From the NCBI RefSeq assembly GCF_024586915.1, contig NZ_JANBVS010000019.1, forward strand, positions 62,001-126,000: a DNA stretch of 64,000 bases. Reading direction: 5' to 3'. This DNA is from Bradyrhizobium sp. SRS-191 (GTDB lineage Bacteria; Pseudomonadota; Alphaproteobacteria; Rhizobiales; Xanthobacteraceae). Below are positions 17,368 through 26,173 of this stretch, one piece after another. Below the pieces are notes generated by a model. It was given only the letters and a program-made list of their open reading frames with translations. It did no database searches and had not been told where the DNA came from. The position numbers and the translations under genes were made by a program. Within the stretch, counting starts at the first letter, position 1. Every line of letters begins with the position of its first letter.

Positions 17368-19805
17368 GAGCGGGCCTCCAGATTGTCGAGACTTGGAATG
17401 AGATCCGCAGCCCAGCCCGCATTGCGGTACCGGAGCCAGCCGGATGCGAACTCCTCCTTCCCGGCGGTGGCGCAGACCTCCGAGACGGCCGCCTGATCCG
17501 CCTTGGACGAGGCGGCCACAAAGGCCAGCGCGATCTCACCAAGGCCGAGCTCGAACATCCGGTTGCCCCGACGCGACTGGCAGTAATAGTCGCGCTTCGG
17601 CACCGCACGGCTGACGAGCTCGATCTGCCGATCGTTCAGTCCGAAGCGGCGATAGATCGCGGTGATCTGCGGCTCGATCGCCCGCTCATTCGGCAACATG
17701 ATCCGGGTCGGGCAGCTCTCGATGATCGCAGGCGCTATCGGGGAGCCATCGATGTCGGAGAGCGACTGGGTAGCGAAGACAACGGAGGCGTTCTTCTTGC
17801 GCAGCGTCTTCAGCCACTCCCGCAACTGCCCGGCGAAGTCGGCGTCATCCAGCGCGAGCCAGCCCTCATCGATGATCAAAAGCGTCGGGCGGCCGTCCAG
17901 CCGCCGCGCGATCCGGTGGAAAAGATAAGCGAGCACCGCAGGTGCGGCCGCGGTCCCGATCAGCCCCTCGGTCTCGAACGCCTGGACCGATCCGTTACCG
18001 AGCGCCTCATGGTCGGCATCCAGCAGGCGTCCATGCGCGCCATCGAGGCAATACGGCTTGAGCGCCCGCTTCAGACTGTTCGACTGCAGCAGGACCGACA
18101 GACCGGTCAAAGTCCGCTCTGCTAGAGGCGCCGACGCCAGCGAGGTCAGAGCGGACCACAGATGTTCCTTGGCTTCGGGCGTCACAACGATCTTCTCGCG
18201 CACCAGGAGGCCCGCGATCCAATCCGTCGCCCAGGCGCGCTCCCCCACATCGTCAATGCCAGCCAAGGGCTGCAGCGCCACGGCCGTCTCTGTCTCGACC
18301 GACAGAGCGCCGCCAAGATCGTGCCAGTCCCCACCCATCGCGAGCGTCGCAACCCGCATGGAGCCGCCAAAGTCGAAGGCGAAGATCTGCGCGCCGGGAT
18401 AACGGCGGAACTGCAACGCCATCAGCGCCAGCAGCACCGACTTGCCGGCGCCGGTCGGTCCGACCACTAGCGTATGACCGACATCGCCGACATGCAGCGA
18501 GAACCGGAACGGAGTTGCACCTTCGGTGCGGCCAAACAACAGCGGCGGCGCCTTCAGATGATGATCGCGGGTCTCGCCGGCCCAGACCGCTGACAGCGGG
18601 ATCATGTGCGCGAGATTCAACGTCGAAAGCGGCGGCTGCCGGACGTTGGCATAGACATGCCCCGGCAGGCCCCCCAGCCAAGCCTCGACGGCATTCACGC
18701 TCTCCGCCATGCAGGTGAAGTCGCGGCCCTGGATGACCTTCTCGACCTGCCGGAGTTTCTCGTCCGCTCTTGCCGGGTCAGGATCCCAGACCGTCACCGT
18801 TGCCGTGACATAGGCCTGCCCGATCTCGTCGGAGCCGAGGTCCTGCAGCGCCGCATCGGCATCAACAGCCTTGTTGTGGGCGTCGGTATCGACGAGGCTA
18901 GCGGCCTCGTTGGTCATGACCTCCTTCAGGATCGCCGCCAGAGATTTGCGCTTGGCGAACCATTGCCGGCGAATGCGAGTGATCAGCTTCACGGCATCCT
19001 GCTTGTCCAGCATGATCGCGCGCGTCGACCAGCGGTAGGCGAAGGCAAGGCCGTTCAATTCGTCGAGGATTCCCGGCGTGGTGGCAGAGGGAAAGCCGAC
19101 GATGGTCAGGACGCGCAGATGAACCGATCCCAGCATCGGCTCGAGCCCGCATGTGAGCGGCTGGTCCGCGAGCAGCCCATCCAGATGCATCGGGATTTCT
19201 GGAACACGAACCCGCTGACGCTGGGTCGAGATGGTCGAATGCAGATAGCTCAGCACGGCGTCATCACCGAGCCAGCCGCATTCCGGCATAAAACCCGCGA
19301 TCAGCTGCAGGATGCGATCGGTTCGGTCAATGAAGCTGCGGAGGATCTCCCGGCCATTGACGCCATCGGATTGCGGCCGGCCCTCGTACAGCACGCGTTC
19401 GGAAAGGGCCACGTCCTCACGCGGCGGCAGATACAGAAACGTCAGATAATAGCTCGACTCGTAGTGGGCGCCCTCCTCCTCGAACTGCGCCTTGCGCTCG
19501 GCATCGACCAGGGCGGAAGCAGCATCCGGGAACATGCAAGGCGGATAGGCTCCCGCCGAATGCCGCTGCGCCTCGACGAAGACAGCCCAGCCCGATCCGA
19601 GCCGGCGCAGTGCGTTGTTGAGACGAGCAGCGACTGCGGCCAGCTCGGATTCGACCGAGCTCTCTAGATCCGGTCCCCGGAACCGCGCTGTCCGCTGCAG
19701 CGAGCCATCCTTGTTGAGAACGACACCCTCATCGACCAGAGCCGCCCAAGGCAGAAAATCCGCAAGGCGGATGTTAGTACGGCGATATTCGGCAAGATTG
19801 AACAT
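17364..19805 (-). CDS. trbE: TrbE/VirB4-family conjugation ATPase
   Basis: The 813-residue protein carries a CagE/VirB4 N-terminal region and a C-terminal ATPase with Walker A GPTGAGKS (near residue 450), Walker B LLIIDEGWLALDD (near 640) and the downstream RKKNASVVFATQS. It energises pilus assembly and substrate transfer at the inner membrane. The start MFNLAEYRR is chosen because GAGG lies seven bases upstream; a longer frame overlaps trbD. It overlaps trbJ by four bases. Confidence 0.94.
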   Translation of the reverse strand: MFNLAEYRRTNIRLADFLPWAALVDEGVVLNKDGSLQRTARFRGPDLESSVESELAAVAARLNNALRRLGSGWAVFVEAQRHSAGAYPPCMFPDAASALVDAERKAQFEEEGAHYESSYYLTFLYLPPREDVALSERVLYEGRPQSDGVNGREILRSFIDRTDRILQLIAGFMPECGWLGDDAVLSYLHSTISTQRQRVRVPEIPMHLDGLLADQPLTCGLEPMLGSVHLRVLTIVGFPSATTPGILDELNGLAFAYRWSTRAIMLDKQDAVKLITRIRRQWFAKRKSLAAILKEVMTNEAASLVDTDAHNKAVDADAALQDLGSDEIGQAYVTATVTVWDPDPARADEKLRQVEKVIQGRDFTCMAESVNAVEAWLGGLPGHVYANVRQPPLSTLNLAHMIPLSAVWAGETRDHHLKAPPLLFGRTEGATPFRFSLHVGDVGHTLVVGPTGAGKSVLLALMALQFRRYPGAQIFAFDFGGSMRVATLAMGGDWHDLGGALSVETETAVALQPLAGIDDVGERAWATDWIAGLLVREKIVVTPEAKEHLWSALTSLASAPLAERTLTGLSVLLQSNSLKRALKPYCLDGAHGRLLDADHEALGNGSVQAFETEGLIGTAAAPAVLAYLFHRIARRLDGRPTLLIIDEGWLALDDADFAGQLREWLKTLRKKNASVVFATQSLSDIDGSPIAPAIIESCPTRIMLPNERAIEPQITAIYRRFGLNDRQIELVSRAVPKRDYYCQSRRGNRMFELGLGEIALAFVAASSKADQAAVSEVCATAGKEEFASGWLRYRNAGWAADLIPSLDNLEARS

Positions 19806-19813
19806 AGCAGGCC

Positions 19814-20077
19814 TCACTGACCGAGATGACCGGGAATACGCAGGTGACGGCGGACGACTTCGACAAAGGACGGATCGCGCTTGGTGGCCCACACCGCGAT
19901 CATGTGACCGACGAGCCAGAGCAGCAGACCGAAGAACCAGAGCCGCAGCCCGAGGCCGAGCGCGGCCGACAGCGTGCCGTTGACGATCGCAACCGAGCGC
20001 GGCGCACCACCGAGCAGGACCGGCTCGGTCAAAGAGCGATGGACAGGAGCTGCGAATCCTTTGACCTCGTCATCCAT
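19814..20077 (-). CDS. trbD: TrbD/VirB3-family conjugation protein
   Basis: The 87-residue protein begins MDDEVKGFAAPVHRSLTEPV and has one or two hydrophobic segments (about 32-66), then DPSFVEVVRRHLRIPGHL. This is the VirB3/TrbD pattern, an inner-membrane partner of VirB4. Its start overlaps the trbC stop as TAATG; trbE begins eight bases after its end. Confidence 0.9.
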   Translation of the reverse strand: MDDEVKGFAAPVHRSLTEPVLLGGAPRSVAIVNGTLSAALGLGLRLWFFGLLLWLVGHMIAVWATKRDPSFVEVVRRHLRIPGHLGQ

Positions 20078-20400
20078 TAGATCACCACCCCGCCGCCGAA
20101 CGAGAAGAACGACAGGAAGAAGCTCGAGGCGGCGAAGGCGATGGAGAGCCCGAACACGATCTGGATCAGCCGGCGGAAGCCGCCCGACGTCTCGCCGAAT
20201 GCCAGTGACAAGCCCGTCGTGATGATGATGATCACGGCGATGATCTTGGCGACCGGTCCCTCGACCGAGAGCAGGATCTGATTGAGCGGCTGCTCCCAAG
20301 GCATGTTTGATCCTGCCGCGTGGGCCGGAGCATCGATCAGCAGTGCGAGCGCCGCCGCTACAGCAAAACGCGCCGATTGTGGTCTCATCTGCATCGTCAC
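20077..20400 (-). CDS. trbC: TrbC/VirB2-family pilin
   Basis: The 107-residue pilin precursor has a long signal (cleavage near AHA-AG, residue 29) and two hydrophobic stretches (about 52-68 and 82-106). A GTG start at 20400 forms a GTGA overlap with trbB and has GGGAGA nine bases upstream; an ATG at 20394 is possible. TrbC pilins of this class can be processed and cyclised by TraF, whose gene lies at 28.8-29.3 kb. Confidence 0.9.
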   Translation of the reverse strand: MTMQMRPQSARFAVAAALALLIDAPAHAAGSNMPWEQPLNQILLSVEGPVAKIIAVIIIITTGLSLAFGETSGGFRRLIQIVFGLSIAFAASSFFLSFFSFGGGVVI

Positions 20401-21362
20401 CAGTGATCTCCCAGGGGTGCGAAAATGTAGTCTCCGGATTCAGAGAGCCCCTCGACGCGCACGAGCTCGCTCAGCCGCCGCTCCGAACCACGGCCTGTCA
20501 GCACAGCGATGACGTCGATGGTCTCGGCGATCAGGGGGCGCGGCACAGTCACCACGGCCTCTTGGATGAGTTGCTCCATCCGCCGGAGCGCGCCCAGCGC
20601 AGAGCCTGCGTGAATGGTTCCGATGCCGCCCGGATGCCCAGTGCCCCAGGCCTTCAGCAGGTCGAGGGCCTCAGGACCTCGCACCTCTCCGATCGGAATG
20701 CGATCAGGACGCAGACGAAGCGACGAGCGCACCAGATCGGACAACGACGCCACGCCGTCCTTAGTCCGAAGCGCCACCAGATTGGGCGCGCGGCACTGCA
20801 GCTCACGGGTATCCTCGATCAGCACAACGCGATCTGAGGTGCCGGCGACCACGTCCAGCAGCGCATTCGTCAGCGTCGTCTTGCCTGTCGACGTGCCGCC
20901 AGCGACCAGGATGTTGCAGCGATCGAGGACAGCTTTCCGCAATCCTCTAGCCTGCACCAAGCTCATGATCCCATCAGCGACGTAATGGCCGAGGGTAAAG
21001 ACCGCCACGGCCGGCTTGCGGATGGAGAAGGTCGGTGCAGCGACAACAGGCGGAAGCAGCCCCTCGAACCGCTCGCCCGTCTCCGGCAATTCCGCCGACA
21101 CACGGGGCGATCCGGCATGGACCTCGAGCCCGACATGGTGAGCCACGAGACGGATGATCCGCTCACCGTCGGCGGCGGACACTGTCTCGCCCGTATCAGC
21201 CAGGCCCGATGCAAGGCGATCGATCCAAAGCCGGCCATCCGGATTGAGCATCACCTCGACAACGGCCGCGTCGTCGAGAAGAAGCTCGATCGCGGGGCCC
21301 AAGGCGGTCCGCAGCATCCGTGCGCCACGCGAAGCGAACTGCGTTTGAACGATGTTGGCCAC
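20397..21362 (-). CDS. trbB: TrbB/VirB11-family conjugation ATPase
   Basis: The 321-residue ATPase has an N-terminal domain (ALGPAIELLLDDAAVVEVMLN), Walker A GGTSTGKT (near residue 155), the Asp box (VVLIEDTRELQ) and Walker B and His-box regions (DRIPIGEVRGPEAL, then GIGTIHAGSA). It powers assembly at the membrane. The GTG at 21362 is chosen because GGAG lies seven bases upstream; a GTG at 21398 has no such site. It is the first gene of the continuous trbBCDEJKLFGI block. Confidence 0.92.
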   Translation of the reverse strand: MANIVQTQFASRGARMLRTALGPAIELLLDDAAVVEVMLNPDGRLWIDRLASGLADTGETVSAADGERIIRLVAHHVGLEVHAGSPRVSAELPETGERFEGLLPPVVAAPTFSIRKPAVAVFTLGHYVADGIMSLVQARGLRKAVLDRCNILVAGGTSTGKTTLTNALLDVVAGTSDRVVLIEDTRELQCRAPNLVALRTKDGVASLSDLVRSSLRLRPDRIPIGEVRGPEALDLLKAWGTGHPGGIGTIHAGSALGALRRMEQLIQEAVVTVPRPLIAETIDVIAVLTGRGSERRLSELVRVEGLSESGDYIFAPLGDHW

Positions 21363-21638
21363 CCCTGATCTCCAACTCGTGACGCGTGCCCACGTCACCG
21401 CGCGAACGGGACGATCAAAGAATGCAGGATCTCCAACCGAGCAAGGCCGTGTCTGCTATCTGCGTATCCTGGCGAAGAAAAGCGTAGATCAGGCCACCGA
21501 GTGCCCGACAGACGCGCGCATTGCTCCGTGCATGCCGCCGCCGCATTTCGTCCCCATGGAGAGCGGACGCTTGTGCAATCCGAGTTTGATGCGCTGTAGC
21601 CTTCAGAGGTGCTGAAGACGAATTCTAGCCCGTGGTGC
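21363..21638. other. intergenic gap between MFS and trbB
   Basis: This 276-base stretch separates the MFS stop from the trbB start. I see no convincing gene, terminator or operator. A trbB promoter may lie here because the MFS gene breaks the usual RHH-trbB linkage, but no strong -35/-10 pair stands out. Confidence 0.4.
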
Positions 21639-23003
21639 TCACCACCTGCCATGAGTTGCCGGATCCTCGGTCAGAACCGGCAATTCGAAAGCCGATGCGG
21701 ACTCGCGTAGATCCTCTTCAACTACAAAGCTTTGTGGATCATCTGACAACTCCGGCTTCCTACTTCCGGATGGAATCGTGAACCAAACAAATGCGGCTGC
21801 CTGTAGCGCAACATTCACACCGAACGCGACCTGATAGGCAACGACGGGGTAGTGGCCGTTTTGTTGAGACCACTGCGCCACCAACAAGCCGGTCCCGTAT
21901 TGAGCGAAGAAGCCCCACCCAAAATGCACGACGTTCAAAACGCCGTTGGCCCTCCCGGCCATCTCCTTCGGAAAGTAATCCGAGATGATCGCAAAGCTCA
22001 GTACGGTCGCCGAACCAACAATGGCGATCATCAACCACGGACCGATCGACGGAATGGGCAGTCGGAACACCAGCGTCAGTTGAGCCAGGATGAAGAGGAC
22101 CGCCACGAACGCCAGCAATGTCTCCGGCTTGATCCCTTTCCGGCGCGTCCAACTCGCGATCATGCCAAGCAGCCAGGCACCGAGACTCAGCGCGATTGCC
22201 GTCGCACAGAGCGCCGTCACCACCTCCGTCCGTGTCATGCCCTCCACGTCCTTCAGCCAGGCAGGCGCCCAGAGGCCTTGCATCGACCACGCAGATCCGA
22301 TGCAGGCCCCCGAGAGCGGCGCGATCTTCCAGAACCGCCTATCGGTCAGAATATCGCGCAGACCACCTGCAGCTGTTGCGGAGGGACCTTCGACGCCGCG
22401 CTCCGGGACCAGGAAGAAAATCAGGATTGCCGTGCCCGCTGTGGTCACCGCCAGGATATCGAACAGATCTCGCCATCCGGTCCGAGCCAAAACGGCTTCG
22501 GCCGGCAGCGTGGCGGCGACGGCGCCGAGCGCACCGAGCATGACCATGTACCCGTTCACGAGCGCCACACGCTCGCGCGGGAACCAGAGAACGATCGCCT
22601 TCAGGCCTGCCGTGAGAGCCGCCGCGACGCCCAACCCGATCACAGCGCGCGACATGAGCAGAGAGAGCGGTCCGGTCGACCGCGCGAACGCGGCTGCGCC
22701 CAATGCAGCCACCAGAAGCAAAGCGCTTTGAACCCGCCGCGGACCGTAGCGATCAAGCATGACACCGACAGGAATCTGGGCAGCCGCAAGCACAAGGAAG
22801 TAGACCGCCGTGATCAAACCGAGGTCGGCCGCATTCAGCCCAAGCTCGGAGGCGAGGCGCTCGGAGACCACACCATTGATCGTCCGAAACAGGTACGACA
22901 GGAAATAACCAGCCGCGAATGGCATGAACACCAGAGCCACGAGGGCCCAGCCGGGGATTGCGGCACCACAGACCTTGGCGTCAGCGCCTCTCCTGCCGAA
23001 CAT
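21639..23003 (-). CDS. MFS transporter inside the transfer operon
   Basis: The 454-residue protein has 12 predicted helices and MFS loop motifs (MLDRYGPRRVQ between helices 2 and 3). It resembles anion/organic-acid or nitrate-nitrite type MFS permeases (GYFLSYLFRTINGV in helix 1), but the substrate cannot be read from sequence. ATG at 23003 is used; GGGAG lies 15 bases before it, which is long. It sits between trbB and the RHH gene, where trb operons normally have nothing, so it is probably inserted cargo. Confidence 0.85.
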   Translation of the reverse strand: MFGRRGADAKVCGAAIPGWALVALVFMPFAAGYFLSYLFRTINGVVSERLASELGLNAADLGLITAVYFLVLAAAQIPVGVMLDRYGPRRVQSALLLVAALGAAAFARSTGPLSLLMSRAVIGLGVAAALTAGLKAIVLWFPRERVALVNGYMVMLGALGAVAATLPAEAVLARTGWRDLFDILAVTTAGTAILIFFLVPERGVEGPSATAAGGLRDILTDRRFWKIAPLSGACIGSAWSMQGLWAPAWLKDVEGMTRTEVVTALCATAIALSLGAWLLGMIASWTRRKGIKPETLLAFVAVLFILAQLTLVFRLPIPSIGPWLMIAIVGSATVLSFAIISDYFPKEMAGRANGVLNVVHFGWGFFAQYGTGLLVAQWSQQNGHYPVVAYQVAFGVNVALQAAAFVWFTIPSGSRKPELSDDPQSFVVEEDLRESASAFELPVLTEDPATHGRW

Positions 23004-23046
23004 GTAGTCCGGTTTAATCTCCCGGGACTCTCTTCCATGCTGGTGC

Positions 23047-23574
23047 TCAGCGCATTGATTCCTGCGCAAGGCGAAAGGGATCCTCGCCGCCCTCCCCGGC
23101 GGCAGGCATGCCCCAGGACACTTCGGCGATCGGAGCAGCGGTCCGAGCGTGGCTTGCGCGCCGGCTCGGAGCACCGAACGGCAAGTCCTCGTCTTCCTGC
23201 TGGAAGGAATGACCAACCGTTACATGCTCGCGAACCTCGACCTCACCGAGCCGAGTATGACGTGCCTCGCCAACACCATCAGGCGAAGCTGGAGCAGCTC
23301 CGTCGCGCGCAATCGACGTCAACGCCAGGTGATAGCGGGCGTGAAGGGCGACCGTGTCATTGAGCGCCCTCAAATCGCGCTGAATTCCCTCGAGCTGTTG
23401 TTCCAAGCCGGCAAGACGGTCCTGCGGCGGCGCTCCGCCATCCATCGGCTCGGCGAGGAAGCGATCCAGCGCCTTCTCGACGAGGATCGCGCGGTTCACG
23501 CATCGCTCGCCGGCGGCGCTCTTGAGGCGTTCGAGAATGTCGTCGGAGAGCTGCAGAGTGATCTTTTTCTTCAT
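23047..23574 (-). CDS. ribbon-helix-helix (CopG) regulator
   Basis: The 175-residue protein starts with a ribbon-helix-helix domain (MKKKITLQLSDDILERLKSA, residues 1-45), then a coiled-coil (RLAGLEQQLEGIQRDLRALN) and a low-complexity tail. Such proteins usually sit between traG and trbB in rhizobial elements and may control the trb operon. A palindrome GGACCCCATTTGGTCC (23580-23595) lies just upstream of its start and may be its operator. Confidence 0.8.
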   Translation of the reverse strand: MKKKITLQLSDDILERLKSAAGERCVNRAILVEKALDRFLAEPMDGGAPPQDRLAGLEQQLEGIQRDLRALNDTVALHARYHLALTSIARDGAAPASPDGVGEARHTRLGEVEVREHVTVGHSFQQEDEDLPFGAPSRRASHARTAAPIAEVSWGMPAAGEGGEDPFRLAQESMR

Positions 23575-23727
23575 CGTTCGGACCCCATTTGGTCCGTCGA
23601 TAGATCACCGCTCCCTTGATCGCACGCATGAGCCGCCGACTGTCGCAGTAAGGCGAATGAAAAGAAGCTCTGGCGCAGATGCACCGTCGGCCAGGCCCGC
23701 AGCCTCCGCGGCAAACGACACTTGGAA

Positions 23728-24156
23728 TCAAGCCCCCTGCTCCTCCGACGGCTTCCTGACAAAATCCTCCGGGATATCCCGCAAAAAGCTCTGCCCCTTC
23801 TGCAGGCGCCGGCCGAGCGCCTCGACGAAGCCTTCGAACCGCTCACGTCCCTTGAGTTGCGCCGCAGACTGCGCCTCGTTCGGCAGCGGCGGCGTCACGG
23901 TCAGCCAGAAGCGGACGAACAGCGCGAGCGTCTCGGCGAGAATGCCGACGTCGCGCTCGAGGCGCTGTATCTGCCGAGACATCCGGTCGAGCCTGCGGGT
24001 GAACGCCGCCTCGCGCCGGTCAGCCCCGTCGGGCGACAGGAACGACAGCACCGCTGCCTCCACGATCGCCGAGCGCGACAGCTTCTTGCGATCGGCGAGC
24101 TCCGTGATCTGCTTCAGCAGCTCGGGCGGGAAGTAGACATTCATGCGATCGCGCAT
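23728..24156 (-). CDS. ribbon-helix-helix mobilisation regulator
   Basis: The 142-residue protein has an RHH domain (MNVYFPPELLKQITELADRK, residues 5-45) and a coiled-coil (RRLDRMSRQIQRLERDVGIL). A hydrophobic segment (LAETLALFVRFWLTVTPPL) follows. It resembles RHH proteins encoded with the TraG coupling protein. ATG at 24156 is chosen for GAGG eight bases upstream; a longer frame overlaps traG. It lies 10 bases after the traG stop. Confidence 0.8.
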   Translation of the reverse strand: MRDRMNVYFPPELLKQITELADRKKLSRSAIVEAAVLSFLSPDGADRREAAFTRRLDRMSRQIQRLERDVGILAETLALFVRFWLTVTPPLPNEAQSAAQLKGRERFEGFVEALGRRLQKGQSFLRDIPEDFVRKPSEEQGA

Positions 24157-24166
24157 CGGACTGTCC

Positions 24167-26155
24167 TCATAGACCGAGGTCGTCGCCGGGATCGAGCGCG
24201 GCTTGCCGCGCAACACCCGCCATCGTGGAATCACGCCCGCCGCTCGAAGGTGGCATCTGGTCGTCGTCATCGAGCACGAGAGAGAACTCGTCTGCGGGAT
24301 CGACGCTTGTCGCTTCACTCGCGATCGCGACGTGCTCCGGCAACTCCGGCTCCCGGCGCAAGCCACCATTGGCCTGATCCGCGCCGACGGCAGATCTCTC
24401 CTCGGACTTGGACAGCCCCGACGCGACCGGCACCAGAGCCGACCAGTCGTCTACCCGCCGCAACGTCTCTGATCGGACGATGGCCGGCGGCGGCAGGATC
24501 CGTGAGACCAGCCGCTGGTCCTCGAAGTAGCGAACCTTCTTCGCCCGGATCGGCGGTGCGCCGGCGACCATCACAATCTCGTCCGCAGGCGGCAGCTGCA
24601 TCACTTCCCCCGGCGTCAAAAGCGCCCGTGGAGTTTCCTGACGGGAGACCATGAGGTGACCGAGCCAAGGCGCCAGACGGTGACCGGCATAGTTCTTCAT
24701 CGCGCGCATTTCGGTGGCGGTGCCAAGCGCATCCGAGACGCGTTTGGCGGTCCGCTCATCGTTGGTCGCGAAGCTCACACGGACGTGGCAGTTGTCCAGG
24801 ATCGCATTGTTCGGCCCATAGGCCTTTTCGATCTGATTGAGCGACTGCGCGATCAGAAAGCTCTTGATCCCGTAGCCCGCCATGAACGCCAGCGCAGACT
24901 CGAAGAAGTCGAGCCGACCGAGCGCCGGAAACTCGTCCAGCATCATCAGCACGCGATGGCGCCGCTCCCGCGCCTGCAAATCTTCCGTCAGCCTACGACC
25001 GATCTGGTTCAGCACCAGACGAATGAGCGGCTTGGTGCGGGAGATGTCCGAGGGCGGGACCACCAGATACAGGGTGGCCGGCTCCTCGCCCGCGATCAAG
25101 TCCGCGATACGCCAATCGCAGCGGCCGGTGACCTCGGCCACGACAGGATCGCGGTAGAGCCCCAGGAACGACATCGCGGTCGACAGCACGCCCGATCGTT
25201 CATTCTCCGATTTGTTCAGGAGCTCGCGCGCGGTCGACGCGATCACCGGATGCGGCCCCGCCTCGCCCAGATGGGGCGTCACCATCATGACCATGAGCGT
25301 GGCCTCTATCGGCCGCTTCGGATCAGACAGGAAGGCAGCGACCCCGGCCAAGGTCTTGTCGGCCTCGGCATAGAGCACGTGCAGGATGGCGCCCACCAGC
25401 AGCGAGTGACTGGTCTTTTCCCAATGGTTGCGCTTGTCGAGCGACCCTTCGGGATCGACCAGCACGTCAGCAACGTTCTGGACGTCGCGCACCTCGAAGG
25501 CTCCGCGCCGAACCTCCAGCAGGGGATTGTAGGCCGAGGCATTCGGATTGGTCGGGTCGAACAGCAGGACACGGCCATGACGCGCGCGGAAGCCGGCTGT
25601 CAGCTGCCAGTTCTCGCCCTTGATGTCGTGCACGATGGCAGATCCTGACCAGGTCAGCAACGAGGGCACCACGAGTCCTACGCCCTTGCCGGATCGCGTC
25701 GGCGCAAAGCACAGCACATGCTCTGGTCCATCGTGACGCAGATAGCGTGGCCCGAGCCGCCCCAGCACGACACCGTCGTCACCGAGCAGCCCCGCTTTCT
25801 CCACCTCCCCCGGCTCGGCCCATCGCGCCGAACCGTAGGTCGCAACGATACGTGCCTCCCGCGCCCGCCACACCGACATGCCGATCGCGGCCGCGACCGC
25901 CATGAGGCTCCCGAGCGCGGCAATGGCCGCGCCCTCGGTGAACACACCCGGCGCGTAAGCGTCATAGACGAACCACCACCAGAAGAACGCGGGCGGCCAA
26001 TAGACCGGCCATCCCGCAAGGGTGAACCACGCCGGTCCCAGTCGCGGCTGGAACGCAAGCCGCCACGCCGTCCATTCGGTCGCGCCCCAAATCGCGACGA
26101 GAACGATCAACGTGACCGCAAGCAGTTGCCCCCAGAGGATCTTGGTCGCAGGCAT
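24167..26155 (-). CDS. traG: TraG/VirD4-family coupling protein
   Basis: The 662-residue ATPase has N-terminal membrane helices (about 10-30 and 45-95), Walker A PTRSGKGVGLVVPSLL (near 150) and Walker B RVLMMLDEFPALGRLDFFE (near 400). It links the relaxase-DNA complex to the mating channel. The family is unambiguous. It follows the relaxase gene by 18 bases and precedes the RHH gene in one transcription unit. Confidence 0.94.
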   Translation of the reverse strand: MPATKILWGQLLAVTLIVLVAIWGATEWTAWRLAFQPRLGPAWFTLAGWPVYWPPAFFWWWFVYDAYAPGVFTEGAAIAALGSLMAVAAAIGMSVWRAREARIVATYGSARWAEPGEVEKAGLLGDDGVVLGRLGPRYLRHDGPEHVLCFAPTRSGKGVGLVVPSLLTWSGSAIVHDIKGENWQLTAGFRARHGRVLLFDPTNPNASAYNPLLEVRRGAFEVRDVQNVADVLVDPEGSLDKRNHWEKTSHSLLVGAILHVLYAEADKTLAGVAAFLSDPKRPIEATLMVMMVTPHLGEAGPHPVIASTARELLNKSENERSGVLSTAMSFLGLYRDPVVAEVTGRCDWRIADLIAGEEPATLYLVVPPSDISRTKPLIRLVLNQIGRRLTEDLQARERRHRVLMMLDEFPALGRLDFFESALAFMAGYGIKSFLIAQSLNQIEKAYGPNNAILDNCHVRVSFATNDERTAKRVSDALGTATEMRAMKNYAGHRLAPWLGHLMVSRQETPRALLTPGEVMQLPPADEIVMVAGAPPIRAKKVRYFEDQRLVSRILPPPAIVRSETLRRVDDWSALVPVASGLSKSEERSAVGADQANGGLRREPELPEHVAIASEATSVDPADEFSLVLDDDDQMPPSSGGRDSTMAGVARQAALDPGDDLGL

Positions 26156-26173
26156 GTATCCCTCCCGATTGGA

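Noticed and set aside
21852..23363. Open frame of 503 codons antisense to the MFS gene
   Set aside because: Composition of a shadow frame; the MFS protein has clear helices and loop motifs.
23580..23595. Palindrome GGACCCCATTTGGTCC before the first RHH gene
   Set aside because: Could be an RHH operator, but the 5-base arms are short and nothing else supports it; noted in the gene entry only.
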